A DNA stretch of 64,000 nt, taken from assembly GCF_004745485.1 (NCBI RefSeq), contig NZ_RHFG01000001.1, forward strand, positions 1 through 64,000, given 5' to 3'. This document shows positions 49,829 to 60,181 of this stretch, piece after piece. Under the pieces are notes generated by a model. That model searched no databases, was not told the DNA's origin, and worked only from the letters and a program-made list of their open reading frames with translations. Each line of letters starts with the position of its first letter. Position 1 is the stretch's first letter. A program made the translations under genes and the position numbers. This DNA comes from Brevibacterium sp. S22 (GTDB lineage Bacteria; Actinomycetota; Actinomycetes; Actinomycetales; Brevibacteriaceae).

Positions 49829-50866
49829 TCAGGCGCCTTTCATGGCCTTGCGACCGGGGACATATTCCCAGTGCCAGAGCTCATAGGAGTTGCGCTTGGC
49901 CCAGTCCGGGTTCTCCCACCCGTACTTGCCGGCGTTGGCAACGAGCCATTCGTACTGCTGACCGGTTCCGTTCTGCGTGCCCGCACCGAGGTCCAGCGCC
50001 AGTCCCCAACCGTGGTTCGAGGTTCCGGGACGGGCGGCGAAGCCGGGTTTGCGAGAGGCGACGGAGACCTGCGATTCCAGCGACCGGTAGGAGTCGGTGA
50101 CCGCGAGATCCTTCCCGGTGTCCTTCTTGAACGCGGCGTTCATCTTCGCGAACGACACTGCCGCGTCGGAGCGCAGTTTGTGGTTGCCCACGCCGATCTC
50201 GCACAGCCAACCGTCGGGCAGTTCGCCGTTGCTTGCTTCGCCCTTCGGCGCCGCTTCGTCACAGCCAGGCAGAACGGTCTTCGTGATCGCACGGGACGCG
50301 GCGTCGACCTTGGTCTGTTTGGCGCTCGGGGCGCCGATGGTCATCGAGGTCTTGTCGTCATCGTCGACCTTGATGTCCGCGGAGACCGATTCGGCGTTGA
50401 TCGCGCGCGGCTCGGACTGAGCGGCGGTGTCGTCGACCTTGACTTCCTGGTTGCCGCTCATATTTCCGGCGACCATCACAGCGGCGATGGCGGTTCCGGT
50501 GACCGAGACGGTCGCCAGAGCGGAGAAGGTCGTGACCTGCCGACGGCGGACCGAGCGCAGCAGCGAACCGTCCGATCCGCGGGTGCCCAGTTGGGCCGCG
50601 GCCAGCGTCGAGGTGCGTCCGGCGGGTGTCATCGGCTGCGGAGTCTCTTTGGCCATCGCAGCTCGCCGCGGTGAGCCCGCTGCGGCGCGGGCTTCGGCGG
50701 CCATGGCCGCGCGACGAGGCGAAAGGGGGGCGGGTGTGCTGCTCCGCGACTGCGATGTCACGGGCTGCGAAGAGTTGATCGTCGAAACCTGCGAAGAGGC
50801 GGTCTGCTTGCGCAGATCACGTCGGCGAACCGGCGGCGCCTCGACGGTCGAGAGCTCACTCGACAT
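49829..50866 (-). CDS. D-alanyl-D-alanine carboxypeptidase, M15 family
   Basis: 345 residues. A long basic, low-complexity N-terminus (about 1-105, with Arg-rich RRDLRK and SPRRAAMA repeats) precedes a membrane helix at about 110-135, so the enzyme is a type II membrane protein with the catalytic domain outside. The M15B/VanY-type zinc site is in GTSNHGWGLALDL, with the last His in YELWHWEYVPG. It trims peptidoglycan stem peptides. The 330-bp upstream region has MtrA-like half-sites. Confidence 0.88.
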   Translation of the reverse strand: MSSELSTVEAPPVRRRDLRKQTASSQVSTINSSQPVTSQSRSSTPAPLSPRRAAMAAEARAAAGSPRRAAMAKETPQPMTPAGRTSTLAAAQLGTRGSDGSLLRSVRRRQVTTFSALATVSVTGTAIAAVMVAGNMSGNQEVKVDDTAAQSEPRAINAESVSADIKVDDDDKTSMTIGAPSAKQTKVDAASRAITKTVLPGCDEAAPKGEASNGELPDGWLCEIGVGNHKLRSDAAVSFAKMNAAFKKDTGKDLAVTDSYRSLESQVSVASRKPGFAARPGTSNHGWGLALDLGAGTQNGTGQQYEWLVANAGKYGWENPDWAKRNSYELWHWEYVPGRKAMKGA

Positions 50867-51142
50867 AGTGCTCCATACTGTTGGTGAAGATTGTGCGGTG
50901 GAGGCCCCGATCCGGGCGCCCGAAAGCTTATGTCACAACACTATAACGACATCGTTACAGGATGTCACCTTCAGTTCATACACGGCGTGTGACCAGGTCA
51001 TTCGCTGAAGATGACTGATCACGGACCACTACATCTGATCTACTTCAGGCGTCCTGAATCACTGTTTCGTTACCATCCGTTACACCTTCGGTCACGAAAG
51101 GGATTCTCCCCGTCGAACGGAGTCCTCCCCCGGTCTGCACAG
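50867..51142 (-). promoter_or_regulatory. long upstream region of the M15 peptidase gene
   Basis: No gene is visible. It contains the paired GTAACG motifs at 51068-51083, an inverted repeat TAACGA-CA-TCGTTA at 50944-50957, and GTGTGAC/GGTCA elements near 50988. I looked for a c-di-AMP riboswitch, common before wall-hydrolase genes in actinobacteria, and did not recognise one. Confidence 0.45.
51068..51083 (-). promoter_or_regulatory. candidate MtrA-type operator
   Basis: On the minus strand two GTAACG hexamers lie in direct repeat with a 10-bp period. The response regulator MtrA of actinobacteria binds paired GTAAC-type half-sites and controls wall-remodelling genes. A third GTAACG is at 50953-50958. 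Confidence 0.45.
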
Positions 51143-51166
51143 ACACGATCGCCGCGGCGATCGTGT
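51143..51166 (-). terminator. 24-bp palindrome after the CNNM gene
   Basis: A perfect palindrome with 12-bp arms ACACGATCGCCG lies 31 nt past the stop of the leftward CNNM/CBS gene. It is most simply a terminator, though it lacks a T-run; it could instead be an operator for the M15 gene. Confidence 0.5.
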
Positions 51167-51196
51167 GAGCCGGTCGGCCCAGCCAGTGGAGAGTGC

Positions 51197-52258
51197 TCAG
51201 CTGCGGAAGTCGAATCGTCCCCGCTGCATCGCATCCTGGACCTCACCGACGAGCTCTTCGAGCACGTCTTCGAGGAACAGCAGTCCGAGCACCTGTGCCT
51301 GCGCATCGATGACCCGGGCGACGTGGATTCCCACCTTCTGCATCTGTGCCAGAGCCTCTTCGACCTCGTCATCGGCGGTGACCGTGAACAGCGGGCGGAA
51401 GCGCTTGCTCTGCACAGGAGCGTCGAAGGCCTCATCGGTATCCGCGTAGAGCACATCCTTGATGTGGAGATAGTCCTGCGGATACCCGTCGTCACCGACG
51501 ACGAAGTAGCGAGAGAAGCCGGTCTTTCCGACCAGGGTCACGAGCTCGTTCGGAGTCACCTTGTCCGAGATCGTGATCAGCTCAGACATCGGGACCATGA
51601 TGTCAGCGGCGGTCTTATCGCTGAACTCGATCGCGCCCTTGAGCAGCCCGGTGTCATCGCTGAGCAGTCCCTCGCGCTTCGATTCGGCGACGATCGATTC
51701 GACCTGCTCGATCGTGTAGGCCTCGTTGACTTCGTCACGCGCCTCGATCTTGAACAGATGCAGGATTCCGTTGGCCAATCCGTTGAGCGGTCGGATGACG
51801 AAGCCGAAGACTCGGGCCAGGAACACCAGCGGTGTCGCCAGCAGCATCACGGCCTGGCCGGATGCCGCCAGAGCCAGGTTCTTCGGCACCATCTCACCGA
51901 TCACCACGTGCAGATAGGTCACGACGCCGAGTGCCAGGACGAAGGAGATCGTCGACGACAGTCCGGCGGGGATGCCCAGGCCCTCGAGCGGACCGGCGAG
52001 CAGATGATGGATGGCCGGTTCGGCCACATTGCCCAGGAGCAGGGAGCACACAGTGATGCCGAGCTGACAGATCGCCAGCATCAGTGACACGTGCTCCATC
52101 GCGTAGAGGGCTGTCTTCGCCGCAGCAGAGCCTTCGGCCGCACGCGGCTCGATCTGTGAGCGTTTGGCCGCGACCACCGCGAATTCGGCGGCGACGAAGA
52201 ATGAGTTGCCCAACAGCAGAACGACCAGCCAGACCAGTCCGAACCAATCGGCGCTCAT
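51197..52258 (-). CDS. CNNM/CBS-domain membrane protein (hemolysin-like)
   Basis: 353 residues. The N-terminal DUF21/CNNM transmembrane domain (LVWLVVLLLGNSFFVAAEFAVVAAKRS; the GE(M)VPKNLALA signature) is followed by two CBS domains (to about 345). Unlike its neighbour it stops right after the CBS pair (LGLLFLEDVLEELVGEV) and lacks the CorC_HlyC domain. Family members act in magnesium homeostasis. Its start overlaps the neighbour's stop as ATGA. Confidence 0.9.
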   Translation of the reverse strand: MSADWFGLVWLVVLLLGNSFFVAAEFAVVAAKRSQIEPRAAEGSAAAKTALYAMEHVSLMLAICQLGITVCSLLLGNVAEPAIHHLLAGPLEGLGIPAGLSSTISFVLALGVVTYLHVVIGEMVPKNLALAASGQAVMLLATPLVFLARVFGFVIRPLNGLANGILHLFKIEARDEVNEAYTIEQVESIVAESKREGLLSDDTGLLKGAIEFSDKTAADIMVPMSELITISDKVTPNELVTLVGKTGFSRYFVVGDDGYPQDYLHIKDVLYADTDEAFDAPVQSKRFRPLFTVTADDEVEEALAQMQKVGIHVARVIDAQAQVLGLLFLEDVLEELVGEVQDAMQRGRFDFRS

Positions 52259-53586
52259 CGGGACTCACCTCCTGCTTCGTAGGCTTCCGCATCGGCGGCG
52301 CGCAGCACCACCCGGAGGCGTTCGATGCGTCGGCCGTGCATCCGCTCGACCACGATGAGGGCATCCTCGGTGCGGATCTCGTCGCCCGGTTCGGGGATGC
52401 GTCCGAGTTCCTTGAGCACGAAACCGGCAAGAGTCTCGTAGTCCGAGTCTTCCGGAATGGTCATGCCTATCGTCGACGAGATCTCATCGGGGCGCAGCTG
52501 ACCGGGCACGATCCAGGAGCCGTCGCGCGCCGGTCTCGCCGCGACGCGCATCCGATCGTGTTCGTCGGCGACCTCACCCACGAGTTCTTCGACGACGTCT
52601 TCGAGCGTGACGACTCCGGCGGTGCCGCCGAATTCATCGACGACCACAGCCATCTGCAGTCCGGTGGCTCGCAGCTCCAAGAGCAGCGGATCGAGACGCT
52701 GAGTCTCCGGGATCTCGCGGACCTCGGTCATCAGTCCTCCTGCGTAGGCGTCCTCGCGGTTGCCGGGAGGCACGGCGAAGGCCTGTTTGACGTGGACGAC
52801 GCCGACGATGTGGTCTTTGTCCTCGGCGGCCACGGGGAAGCGGGAGAACCCGGTGTCCCTGGCCTGTTCGATGATCTGTCGGGCTGTGGTGTCCTTGTCC
52901 ACCGTGGACATGCGTGTGCGCGGGGTCATGACGTCTTCTGCGGTGCGCTCGGAGAAGCTCAGGGTCCTCTCCAGCAGACCTGCCGTCTGTTCGTCGAGCA
53001 CACCTTCTTCTGCGGAGTGGCGTACGAGGGAGGTCAGCTCCTCGGGAGATCGACCCACCGAGCCCTCTTCCTGCGGCTCGACGCCCATAGACATGAGGAT
53101 CTTGTTCGCCGTGCCGTTGAGGGCGGCGATGACAGGTTTGAAGACGATCGAGAACACATACTGCATCGGCGCTGCGATACGGCCGGTCGCCAGGGGCACG
53201 GCGATCGCAAGGTTCTTCGGCACGAGTTCACCGAAGATCATCGATCCTATGGTGGAGAGGATGAGTGCGATGGTCAGCGCCATCGGTGCTGCGAGTCCGG
53301 GACCGACTCCCCAAGCTTCGAACAGCGGCGCCAACAGTCTGCCCAAAGACGGTTCCATGAGGTAACCGGTGAGCAGAGTGGTGATCGTGATGCCCACCTG
53401 AGCAGCCGAGAGCTGGGTGGACAGGTGCGTCATCGAGGCCCGCAGCGTCTTCGCACCGACGACGCCCTCCTCGACCGCCTTATCGGCGGTGTGGCGGTCG
53501 AGGGTGAGCAGTGAGAACTCGGCTGCGACGAAGACGCCGGTGCCGAGGATCAGCAGCAGTGCGAGGGCGAGGAGTATCCATTCCAT
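52255..53586 (-). CDS. CNNM/CBS/CorC-domain membrane protein (hemolysin-like)
   Basis: 443 residues: CNNM domain (ILGTGVFVAAEFSLLTLDRH; GELVPKNLAIA), CBS pair (VMTPRTRMSTVDKD through VVTLEDVVEELVGEVADEHD) and C-terminal CorC_HlyC domain (SWIVPGQLRPDEI; TLAGFVLKELGRIPEPGDEI). Probable Mg2+/divalent cation exporter subunit or regulator; forms a coupled pair with the shorter paralogue. Start ATG 53586 follows GGGGACAG. Confidence 0.9.
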   Translation of the reverse strand: MEWILLALALLLILGTGVFVAAEFSLLTLDRHTADKAVEEGVVGAKTLRASMTHLSTQLSAAQVGITITTLLTGYLMEPSLGRLLAPLFEAWGVGPGLAAPMALTIALILSTIGSMIFGELVPKNLAIAVPLATGRIAAPMQYVFSIVFKPVIAALNGTANKILMSMGVEPQEEGSVGRSPEELTSLVRHSAEEGVLDEQTAGLLERTLSFSERTAEDVMTPRTRMSTVDKDTTARQIIEQARDTGFSRFPVAAEDKDHIVGVVHVKQAFAVPPGNREDAYAGGLMTEVREIPETQRLDPLLLELRATGLQMAVVVDEFGGTAGVVTLEDVVEELVGEVADEHDRMRVAARPARDGSWIVPGQLRPDEISSTIGMTIPEDSDYETLAGFVLKELGRIPEPGDEIRTEDALIVVERMHGRRIERLRVVLRAADAEAYEAGGESR

Positions 53587-53717
53587 CAGTGACTGTCCCC
53601 GCCGTTGTTGATCTGCTGAGCAGAACAAGTGAAGTGTGAGACCCTCGCGGGGTGAGGATCATCATCTGGGGCGCCGGCTTCCCGCCGGCCGGGACTGTCA
53701 CTGTGCATGAGGAGATC

Positions 53718-55217
<1,500 letters not shown>

Positions 55218-55277
55218 TTAGGCTTGGAGATGTCGTTAAGCAGCAAGTCTTGAATCAGGAAGTAGGCGATCAACGCC

Positions 55278-58200
55278 GTGTCCGTCAATACTCCGAACCG
55301 CACCGTTGAAGACTTCGGGTCGAATGAGTGGCTGGTCGAGGAATTGTATGAGCAGTACAAGTCAGATAAGAATTCGGTCGACCAGTCCTGGTGGCCCTTC
55401 TTCGACAAGTACGAGAAGAACGGCGGAGGCGCTCAGTCCGCTGCCGAGCCCGCCGCCAAGCAGGAGGCGAAGCCGGCCGCGAAGAAGTCGGATGCCAAGG
55501 CCCCTGCCTCCGCTGCAGCACCGGCGACTTCTCGCGGAGTCTCCCCGTCCTCGGCCGAGTCCGAGACGCTGAAGGCGGAGACGAAGTCCGTGCCCAAGGT
55601 CACTCCGAAGGAGACCGCACCGAAGCCCGCACCGGAGGAGACGATCACTCCCCTGCGCGGCCCCGCGAAGCTCATCGCCAAGAACATGGATGACTCGCTC
55701 GAAGTCCCGACCGCCACCTCGGTCCGGGCACTGCCTGCCAAGGCGCTCATCGACAACCGGATCGTCATCAACTCGCACCTCAAGCGCACCCGCGGTGGAA
55801 AGGTCTCCTTCACCCACCTCATCGGCTTCGCCGTGATCCGGGCGCTGCAGAACTTCCCCTCGCAGAACGTCTCCTACGACGTCCGCGACGGCAAGCCTGT
55901 GATGATCTCCCCCGCCCATATCAACTTCGGCCTCGCCATCGATGTGCCGAAGAAGGACGGGTCCCGCACTCTGCTGGTGCCCAATGTCAAGAAGGCCGAG
56001 ACACTGACCTTCCGCCAGTTCGTCGATGCCTACGACGGCCTCGTCGACAAGGCGCGCCAGGGCAAACTCACCGCCGACGACTTCGCCGGCACCACGGTCT
56101 CTCTGACCAACCCCGGCGGAATCGGCACCGTCCACTCCGTGCCGCGTCTGACCAAGGGTCAGGGCTGCATCATCGGCGTCGGAGCACTCGACTACCCTGC
56201 CGAGTTCCAGGGCGCCAGCCAGCAGACAATCAACTCTCTGGCCGTGTCCAAGGTGCTGACCCTGACTTCGACCTACGATCACCGCGTGATCCAGGGCGCC
56301 GGCTCGGGTGAGTTCCTCAAGCTCGTCCACAGCTACCTGCTGGGTGAAGACGGCTTCTACGACGATGTCTTCGAATCCCTGCGCCTGCCCTACGAGCCTG
56401 TGCGCTGGGTGCCCGACGTCTCAGCAGAAGACCAGGACGACGTCAACAAGACCGCGCGCGTCATCGAACTCATCGATGCCTACCGCACCCGCGGCCACCT
56501 CATGGCCAATATCGATCCCCTGGTCTACCGTCAGCGGTCCCACCCGGACCTCGACATCAACCAGCACGGACTGACCCTGTGGGATCTCGAACGCGAGTTC
56601 CCCACCGGCGGCTTCGGTGCGAAGGCGATGATGCCCTTCCGCAGCATCCTCGGTCTGCTGCGTGAAAGCTACTGCCGGACCACCGGCTTCGAATACATGC
56701 ACATCGCCGACCCGGTCCAGCGCCGCTGGTTCCAGTCGAAGATCGAGGTGCCCCACCAGGAGCTGAGCCGGTCCGAACAGGGACACATCCTCGGACGCCT
56801 CAACGCAGCAGAGGCCTTCGAGACCTTCCTGCAGACGAAATACATCGGACAGAAGCGCTTCAGCCTCGAAGGCGGAGAGTCCGCGATCGTCCTGCTCGAC
56901 GAGATCCTCAACCAATCCGCCGACACCGGACTCGACGAAGTCGCCATCGGGATGGCCCACCGAGGTCGCCTGAATGTGCTCACGAACATCGCCGGCAAGT
57001 CCTATGCGCAGATCTTCCGGGAGTTCGACGGCACGATGTCGCCCGACAGCGTGCAGGGATCCGGCGACGTCAAGTACCACCTCGGCACCGAGGGATCATT
57101 CACCTCGCCTTCGGGAAACACCACCGGCGTCTACGTCGCGGCCAACCCCAGCCACCTCGAGACGGTGGACCCGGTCCTCGAAGGCATCGTCCGCGCCAAG
57201 CAGGACCTCGTCGACCAGGGCGAGTCCGGCTTCACCGTGCTGCCGGTCCTCGTCCACGGCGATGCTGCATTCGCCGGTCAGGGCGTGGTCACGGAGACGC
57301 TCAACCTCTCGGAGCTGCGCGGCTACCGCACCGGCGGAACCGTCCACGTGATCATCAACAACCAGGTCGGATTCACCACTCCCCCGGCCTCGGCGCGTTC
57401 CTCGTTCTACTGCACGGACGTGGCCAAATCGATCAACGCCCCGATCTTCCACGTCAACGGCGATGACCCCGAGGCCGTTGTCCGAGCCGCTCGCCTGGCC
57501 TTCGAATACCGCCAGGAATTCAACCGGGACGTCGTCATCGACCTCGTGTGCTACCGCCGCCGCGGCCACAACGAGGGCGACGATCCGTCGATGACACAGC
57601 CCACGATGTACTCGCTCATCGAGAAGAAGGGTTCGGTGCGCAAGCTCTACACCGAGTCCCTGGTGGGCAGGAAGTGCATCACCGACGAAGAGGCCGCCGA
57701 GGCGCTCAAGGATTACCAGTCGAAGCTGGAATCGGCCTTCGCCGAGACCAAGGAAGCCGAGACCGGCCCCTACGATGGCGAAGCGTTCAACGCACCCTAC
57801 GAGCCCAGCGACATCGAGACCTTCAACGATGCCGAGACGGCCATCAGCCCTGAGACGCTCCAGCGCATCGGTGAAGCCTTCGCCGAGGTGCCTGAAGGCT
57901 TCACGGTTCACAAGAAGCTGCGGGCGCTGCTCGAGAAGCGCAAGGAGATGTCGCTGTCGGGCGGAATCGACTGGGGATTCGCCGAGCTCTTGGCCTTCGG
58001 CTCACTGCTCATGGACGGTGTGCCGGTGCGACTTGCCGGACAGGACTCCCGCCGCGGGACGTTCGTCCAGCGTCACTCCGTGCTCATCGACTCGGTCAAC
58101 GGCAACGAGTGGACCCCGCTGCAGAACCTCACTGAGGATCAGGCCCGCTTCTGGGTCTATGACTCCCTGCTCAGCGAGTACGCGGCCGTCGGCTTCGAAT

Positions 58201-58988
58201 ACGGCTACTCCGTACAGCGCAAGGACGCTCTCGTGGCATGGGAGGCTCAGTTCGGCGACTTCGCACAGGGTGCGCAGACGGTCATCGACGAGTTCATCTC
58301 CTCCTCCGAGCAGAAGTGGCAGCAGAACTCGGGCGTCGTCATGCTCCTGCCCCACGGCTATGAGGGACAGGGACCCGACCACTCTTCAGGTCGCATCGAG
58401 CGTTACCTGCAGCTGTGCGCGGAGAACAATATGACAGTCGCCTATCCGTCCTCGGGCGCCTCGTACTTCCACCTGCTGCGTCGCCACGCCACGACGACGA
58501 ACAAGCGTCCGCTCATCGTCTTCACCCCGAAGTCGATGCTGCGCCTCAAGGCCGCGGCGAACTCGCCGGAGGAATTCACTTCGGGCAAGTTCCAGGCCGT
58601 CATCGACGATACGGATGTCGATGCCTCGCAGGCCGAGCGCGTCGTCCTCGTCTCCGGCAAGCTCTATTGGGAGCTCAAGGCCAAACGCGAGAAGGACAAC
58701 GATACCAAGATGGCCCTCGTTCGCCTCGAACAGCTCTACCCGCTCGATGAGGCAGCCATCACCGCCGTGCTCGATCGCTTCCCGGCCGATGCCGAGATCG
58801 TCTGGGCACAGGAAGAGCCGGAGAACCAGGGTGCATGGCCGTTCATGGCTCTGCATCTGCCCGAGCTCCTCGGCGGTCGTGAGGTCAAGGTCATCTCCCG
58901 GGCAGCTTCTGCAGCCACCTCGACCGGCCTCAAGCACTTCCACGAAGTGCAGCAGAAGGAACTCGTCGACCGGATCTTCAGCCGGTGA
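55278..58988 (+). CDS. kgd: multifunctional 2-oxoglutarate metabolism enzyme (Kgd)
   Basis: 1236 residues, fusing an E2-type acyltransferase domain to the thiamine-diphosphate E1o. N-terminal 40 residues (VEDFGSNEWLVEELYEQYK) precede a flexible Ala/Pro/Lys linker (about 55-115). The acyltransferase domain ends with DHRVIQGAGSGEF near residue 335. The E1 part has GMAHRGRLNVL (about 557) and HVNGDDPEAVVRA with CYRRRGHNEGDDP (ThDP/Mg site). It decarboxylates 2-oxoglutarate and serves the TCA cycle. GTG start. The stop overlaps the next gene as GTGA. Confidence 0.96.
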   Translation: MSVNTPNRTVEDFGSNEWLVEELYEQYKSDKNSVDQSWWPFFDKYEKNGGGAQSAAEPAAKQEAKPAAKKSDAKAPASAAAPATSRGVSPSSAESETLKAETKSVPKVTPKETAPKPAPEETITPLRGPAKLIAKNMDDSLEVPTATSVRALPAKALIDNRIVINSHLKRTRGGKVSFTHLIGFAVIRALQNFPSQNVSYDVRDGKPVMISPAHINFGLAIDVPKKDGSRTLLVPNVKKAETLTFRQFVDAYDGLVDKARQGKLTADDFAGTTVSLTNPGGIGTVHSVPRLTKGQGCIIGVGALDYPAEFQGASQQTINSLAVSKVLTLTSTYDHRVIQGAGSGEFLKLVHSYLLGEDGFYDDVFESLRLPYEPVRWVPDVSAEDQDDVNKTARVIELIDAYRTRGHLMANIDPLVYRQRSHPDLDINQHGLTLWDLEREFPTGGFGAKAMMPFRSILGLLRESYCRTTGFEYMHIADPVQRRWFQSKIEVPHQELSRSEQGHILGRLNAAEAFETFLQTKYIGQKRFSLEGGESAIVLLDEILNQSADTGLDEVAIGMAHRGRLNVLTNIAGKSYAQIFREFDGTMSPDSVQGSGDVKYHLGTEGSFTSPSGNTTGVYVAANPSHLETVDPVLEGIVRAKQDLVDQGESGFTVLPVLVHGDAAFAGQGVVTETLNLSELRGYRTGGTVHVIINNQVGFTTPPASARSSFYCTDVAKSINAPIFHVNGDDPEAVVRAARLAFEYRQEFNRDVVIDLVCYRRRGHNEGDDPSMTQPTMYSLIEKKGSVRKLYTESLVGRKCITDEEAAEALKDYQSKLESAFAETKEAETGPYDGEAFNAPYEPSDIETFNDAETAISPETLQRIGEAFAEVPEGFTVHKKLRALLEKRKEMSLSGGIDWGFAELLAFGSLLMDGVPVRLAGQDSRRGTFVQRHSVLIDSVNGNEWTPLQNLTEDQARFWVYDSLLSEYAAVGFEYGYSVQRKDALVAWEAQFGDFAQGAQTVIDEFISSSEQKWQQNSGVVMLLPHGYEGQGPDHSSGRIERYLQLCAENNMTVAYPSSGASYFHLLRRHATTTNKRPLIVFTPKSMLRLKAAANSPEEFTSGKFQAVIDDTDVDASQAERVVLVSGKLYWELKAKREKDNDTKMALVRLEQLYPLDEAAITAVLDRFPADAEIVWAQEEPENQGAWPFMALHLPELLGGREVKVISRAASAATSTGLKHFHEVQQKELVDRIFSR

Positions 58989-59599
58989 GCAGCGACATCA
59001 CCACGACCATCGCCGTGGTCGGAGGCCCTTTGGTCGCCGGCCACGGCGATGGTCGTGGTCTCGGATGGGTGGGTCGAGTCACGGCGAGGACTCTGCCGAG
59101 CCTGCCGGAGCTCAAGGTGTACCCACTGGCGGTGCCCGCTGAGGATACCGCCGGGCTCCATGCACGCACCATCGCCGAGGCGTCTCTGCGGTTCACCCCC
59201 GACGGGGACAATCGTCTGGTGCTGGCTCTGGGGTCCGGAGATCTCGATTCGGGTCGTTCAGTGGCCAGGGCACGTCTTGATGTGGCGAACATCCTCGACG
59301 AGGCCTTGGCTCGAAAAGTCTCGACCTTTGTGCTCGGACCGCCGCCGGAGCACGACGGAGACCGCAACCGTCGCATTGCTGAGCTCAATGCCAGCTTCTC
59401 CGATGTGGCCAAGAGGCGCGGAATCACCTATGTCGACACCTTCACTCCGCTGCTCGGTCATCCCGTGTGGCAGCGTGAGGTCGCCTCGTCACGGAACCAT
59501 CTGCCCGCGCAGGAAGGCTACGGTCTGCTGGCGTGGCTGGTTCTGCACCGCGGCTGGTTCAACTGGCTCGGTGTCCAGGACATCCTCGGCGAGCGGTGA
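58985..59599 (+). CDS. SGNH-fold hydrolase-like protein with degenerate active site
   Basis: 204 residues, GTG start within the kgd stop (GTGA). The fold signature is visible: VVGGPLVAGHGDGRGLGWVGR at the block I position, VLALGSGDL at block III and NHLPAQEGYGLLAW at block V. However, the nucleophile block reads GGPL instead of GDSL, and the Asp before the block V His is Asn. It may be a non-hydrolytic relative. The tight coupling to kgd is the only functional clue. Confidence 0.8.
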   Translation: MSSDITTTIAVVGGPLVAGHGDGRGLGWVGRVTARTLPSLPELKVYPLAVPAEDTAGLHARTIAEASLRFTPDGDNRLVLALGSGDLDSGRSVARARLDVANILDEALARKVSTFVLGPPPEHDGDRNRRIAELNASFSDVAKRRGITYVDTFTPLLGHPVWQREVASSRNHLPAQEGYGLLAWLVLHRGWFNWLGVQDILGER

Positions 59600-59717
59600 G
59601 CAGCGTCTGCGGCGACAGCTGAGTGAGCATCCACGGCGCCTGACCGCAGCACCTCGGTGTGTCGCTTCGGCAAGGTCTGTGACCTGGTCCGACTTTGCTC
59701 TGCCCGGGCGATCATGA

Positions 59718-59723
59718 GATAAT
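59718..59723 (+). promoter_or_regulatory. -10 element of the bL37 gene
   Basis: GATAAT lies 25 nt before the bL37 start codon; a weak TTTGCT sits 18 bp upstream as a possible -35. Confidence 0.45.
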
Positions 59724-59748
59724 TAACCGTCTATCAAAGGAGGGCACA

Positions 59749-59823
59749 ATGAGCAAGCGTGGCCGTAAGCGTCGCGATCGCCGCCGTAAGAAAGCAAACC
59801 ACGGCAAGCGTCCAAACGCATGA
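59749..59823 (+). CDS. 50S ribosomal protein bL37 (AURKAIP1/COX24-like)
   Basis: Only 24 residues, MSKRGRKRRDRRRKKANHGK followed by RPNA, but with the ribosome site AAAGGAGGG 4 nt upstream and a terminator after it. The sequence is nearly that of mycobacterial bL37, a small basic protein of the large ribosomal subunit related to the mitochondrial AURKAIP1/COX24 domain. Gene callers with a length limit would miss it. Confidence 0.93.
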   Translation: MSKRGRKRRDRRRKKANHGKRPNA

Positions 59824-59848
59824 TTCGCTGATTCGCTCAGCGAATGTC

Positions 59849-59884
59849 GAAGGCGGGAAGAGATTCGATTCTCTTCCCGCCTTC
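59849..59884 (+). terminator. terminator between bL37 and rsrA
   Basis: A long stem GAAGGCGGGAAGAG/CTCTTCCCGCCTTC with an 8-nt centre lies 26 nt after the bL37 stop and also faces the end of the convergent rsrA gene, so it may serve both. Confidence 0.75.
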
Positions 59885-59923
59885 GTTGTGTCCAGGGCTG
59901 CCCAGCTGTGTCCGGGCCCCCGG

Positions 59924-60181
59924 TCAGGAGTTCTGTTCGAGAGCGATCCGCTGACGGATCTTCTCACGCAATCCCATCGGGGCCTGATCGTGACTGCATG
60001 AACGTCGGACGAGTTCCTTCAGCAGCGCTTCGATCTCGTACTCGTCATGACACGACGGGCACTGTTCGAGGTGGATCGAGATCTCGCGGATCTCCGTCGT
60101 CGTCAACTCTCCGTCGAGGTAGTGGTAGATGCGCATCAGAGACTCGGCCCTGACGCTTTCGCAGCATCCGTCGTAGCTCAT
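59924..60181 (-). CDS. rsrA: zinc anti-sigma factor RsrA
   Basis: 85 residues. The ZAS motif is His37-x3-Cys41-x2-Cys44 in HLEQCPSC, with further Cys at 6, 7 and 62, matching the arrangement in Streptomyces RsrA where disulfide formation under thiol stress expels zinc and frees SigR. The start overlaps the sigR stop by 4 nt (ATGA), the usual coupling of the pair. Confidence 0.94.
   Translation of the reverse strand: MSYDGCCESVRAESLMRIYHYLDGELTTTEIREISIHLEQCPSCHDEYEIEALLKELVRRSCSHDQAPMGLREKIRQRIALEQNS

Noticed and set aside
50867-51142. c-di-AMP (ydaO-type) riboswitch before the M15 gene
   Set aside because: The interval is long enough, but I could not find the conserved paired core of that class.
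53660-53700. GC-rich partial palindrome between guaB1 and the CNNM operon
   Set aside because: The stem is short and interrupted and has no T-tract, so I did not call a terminator.
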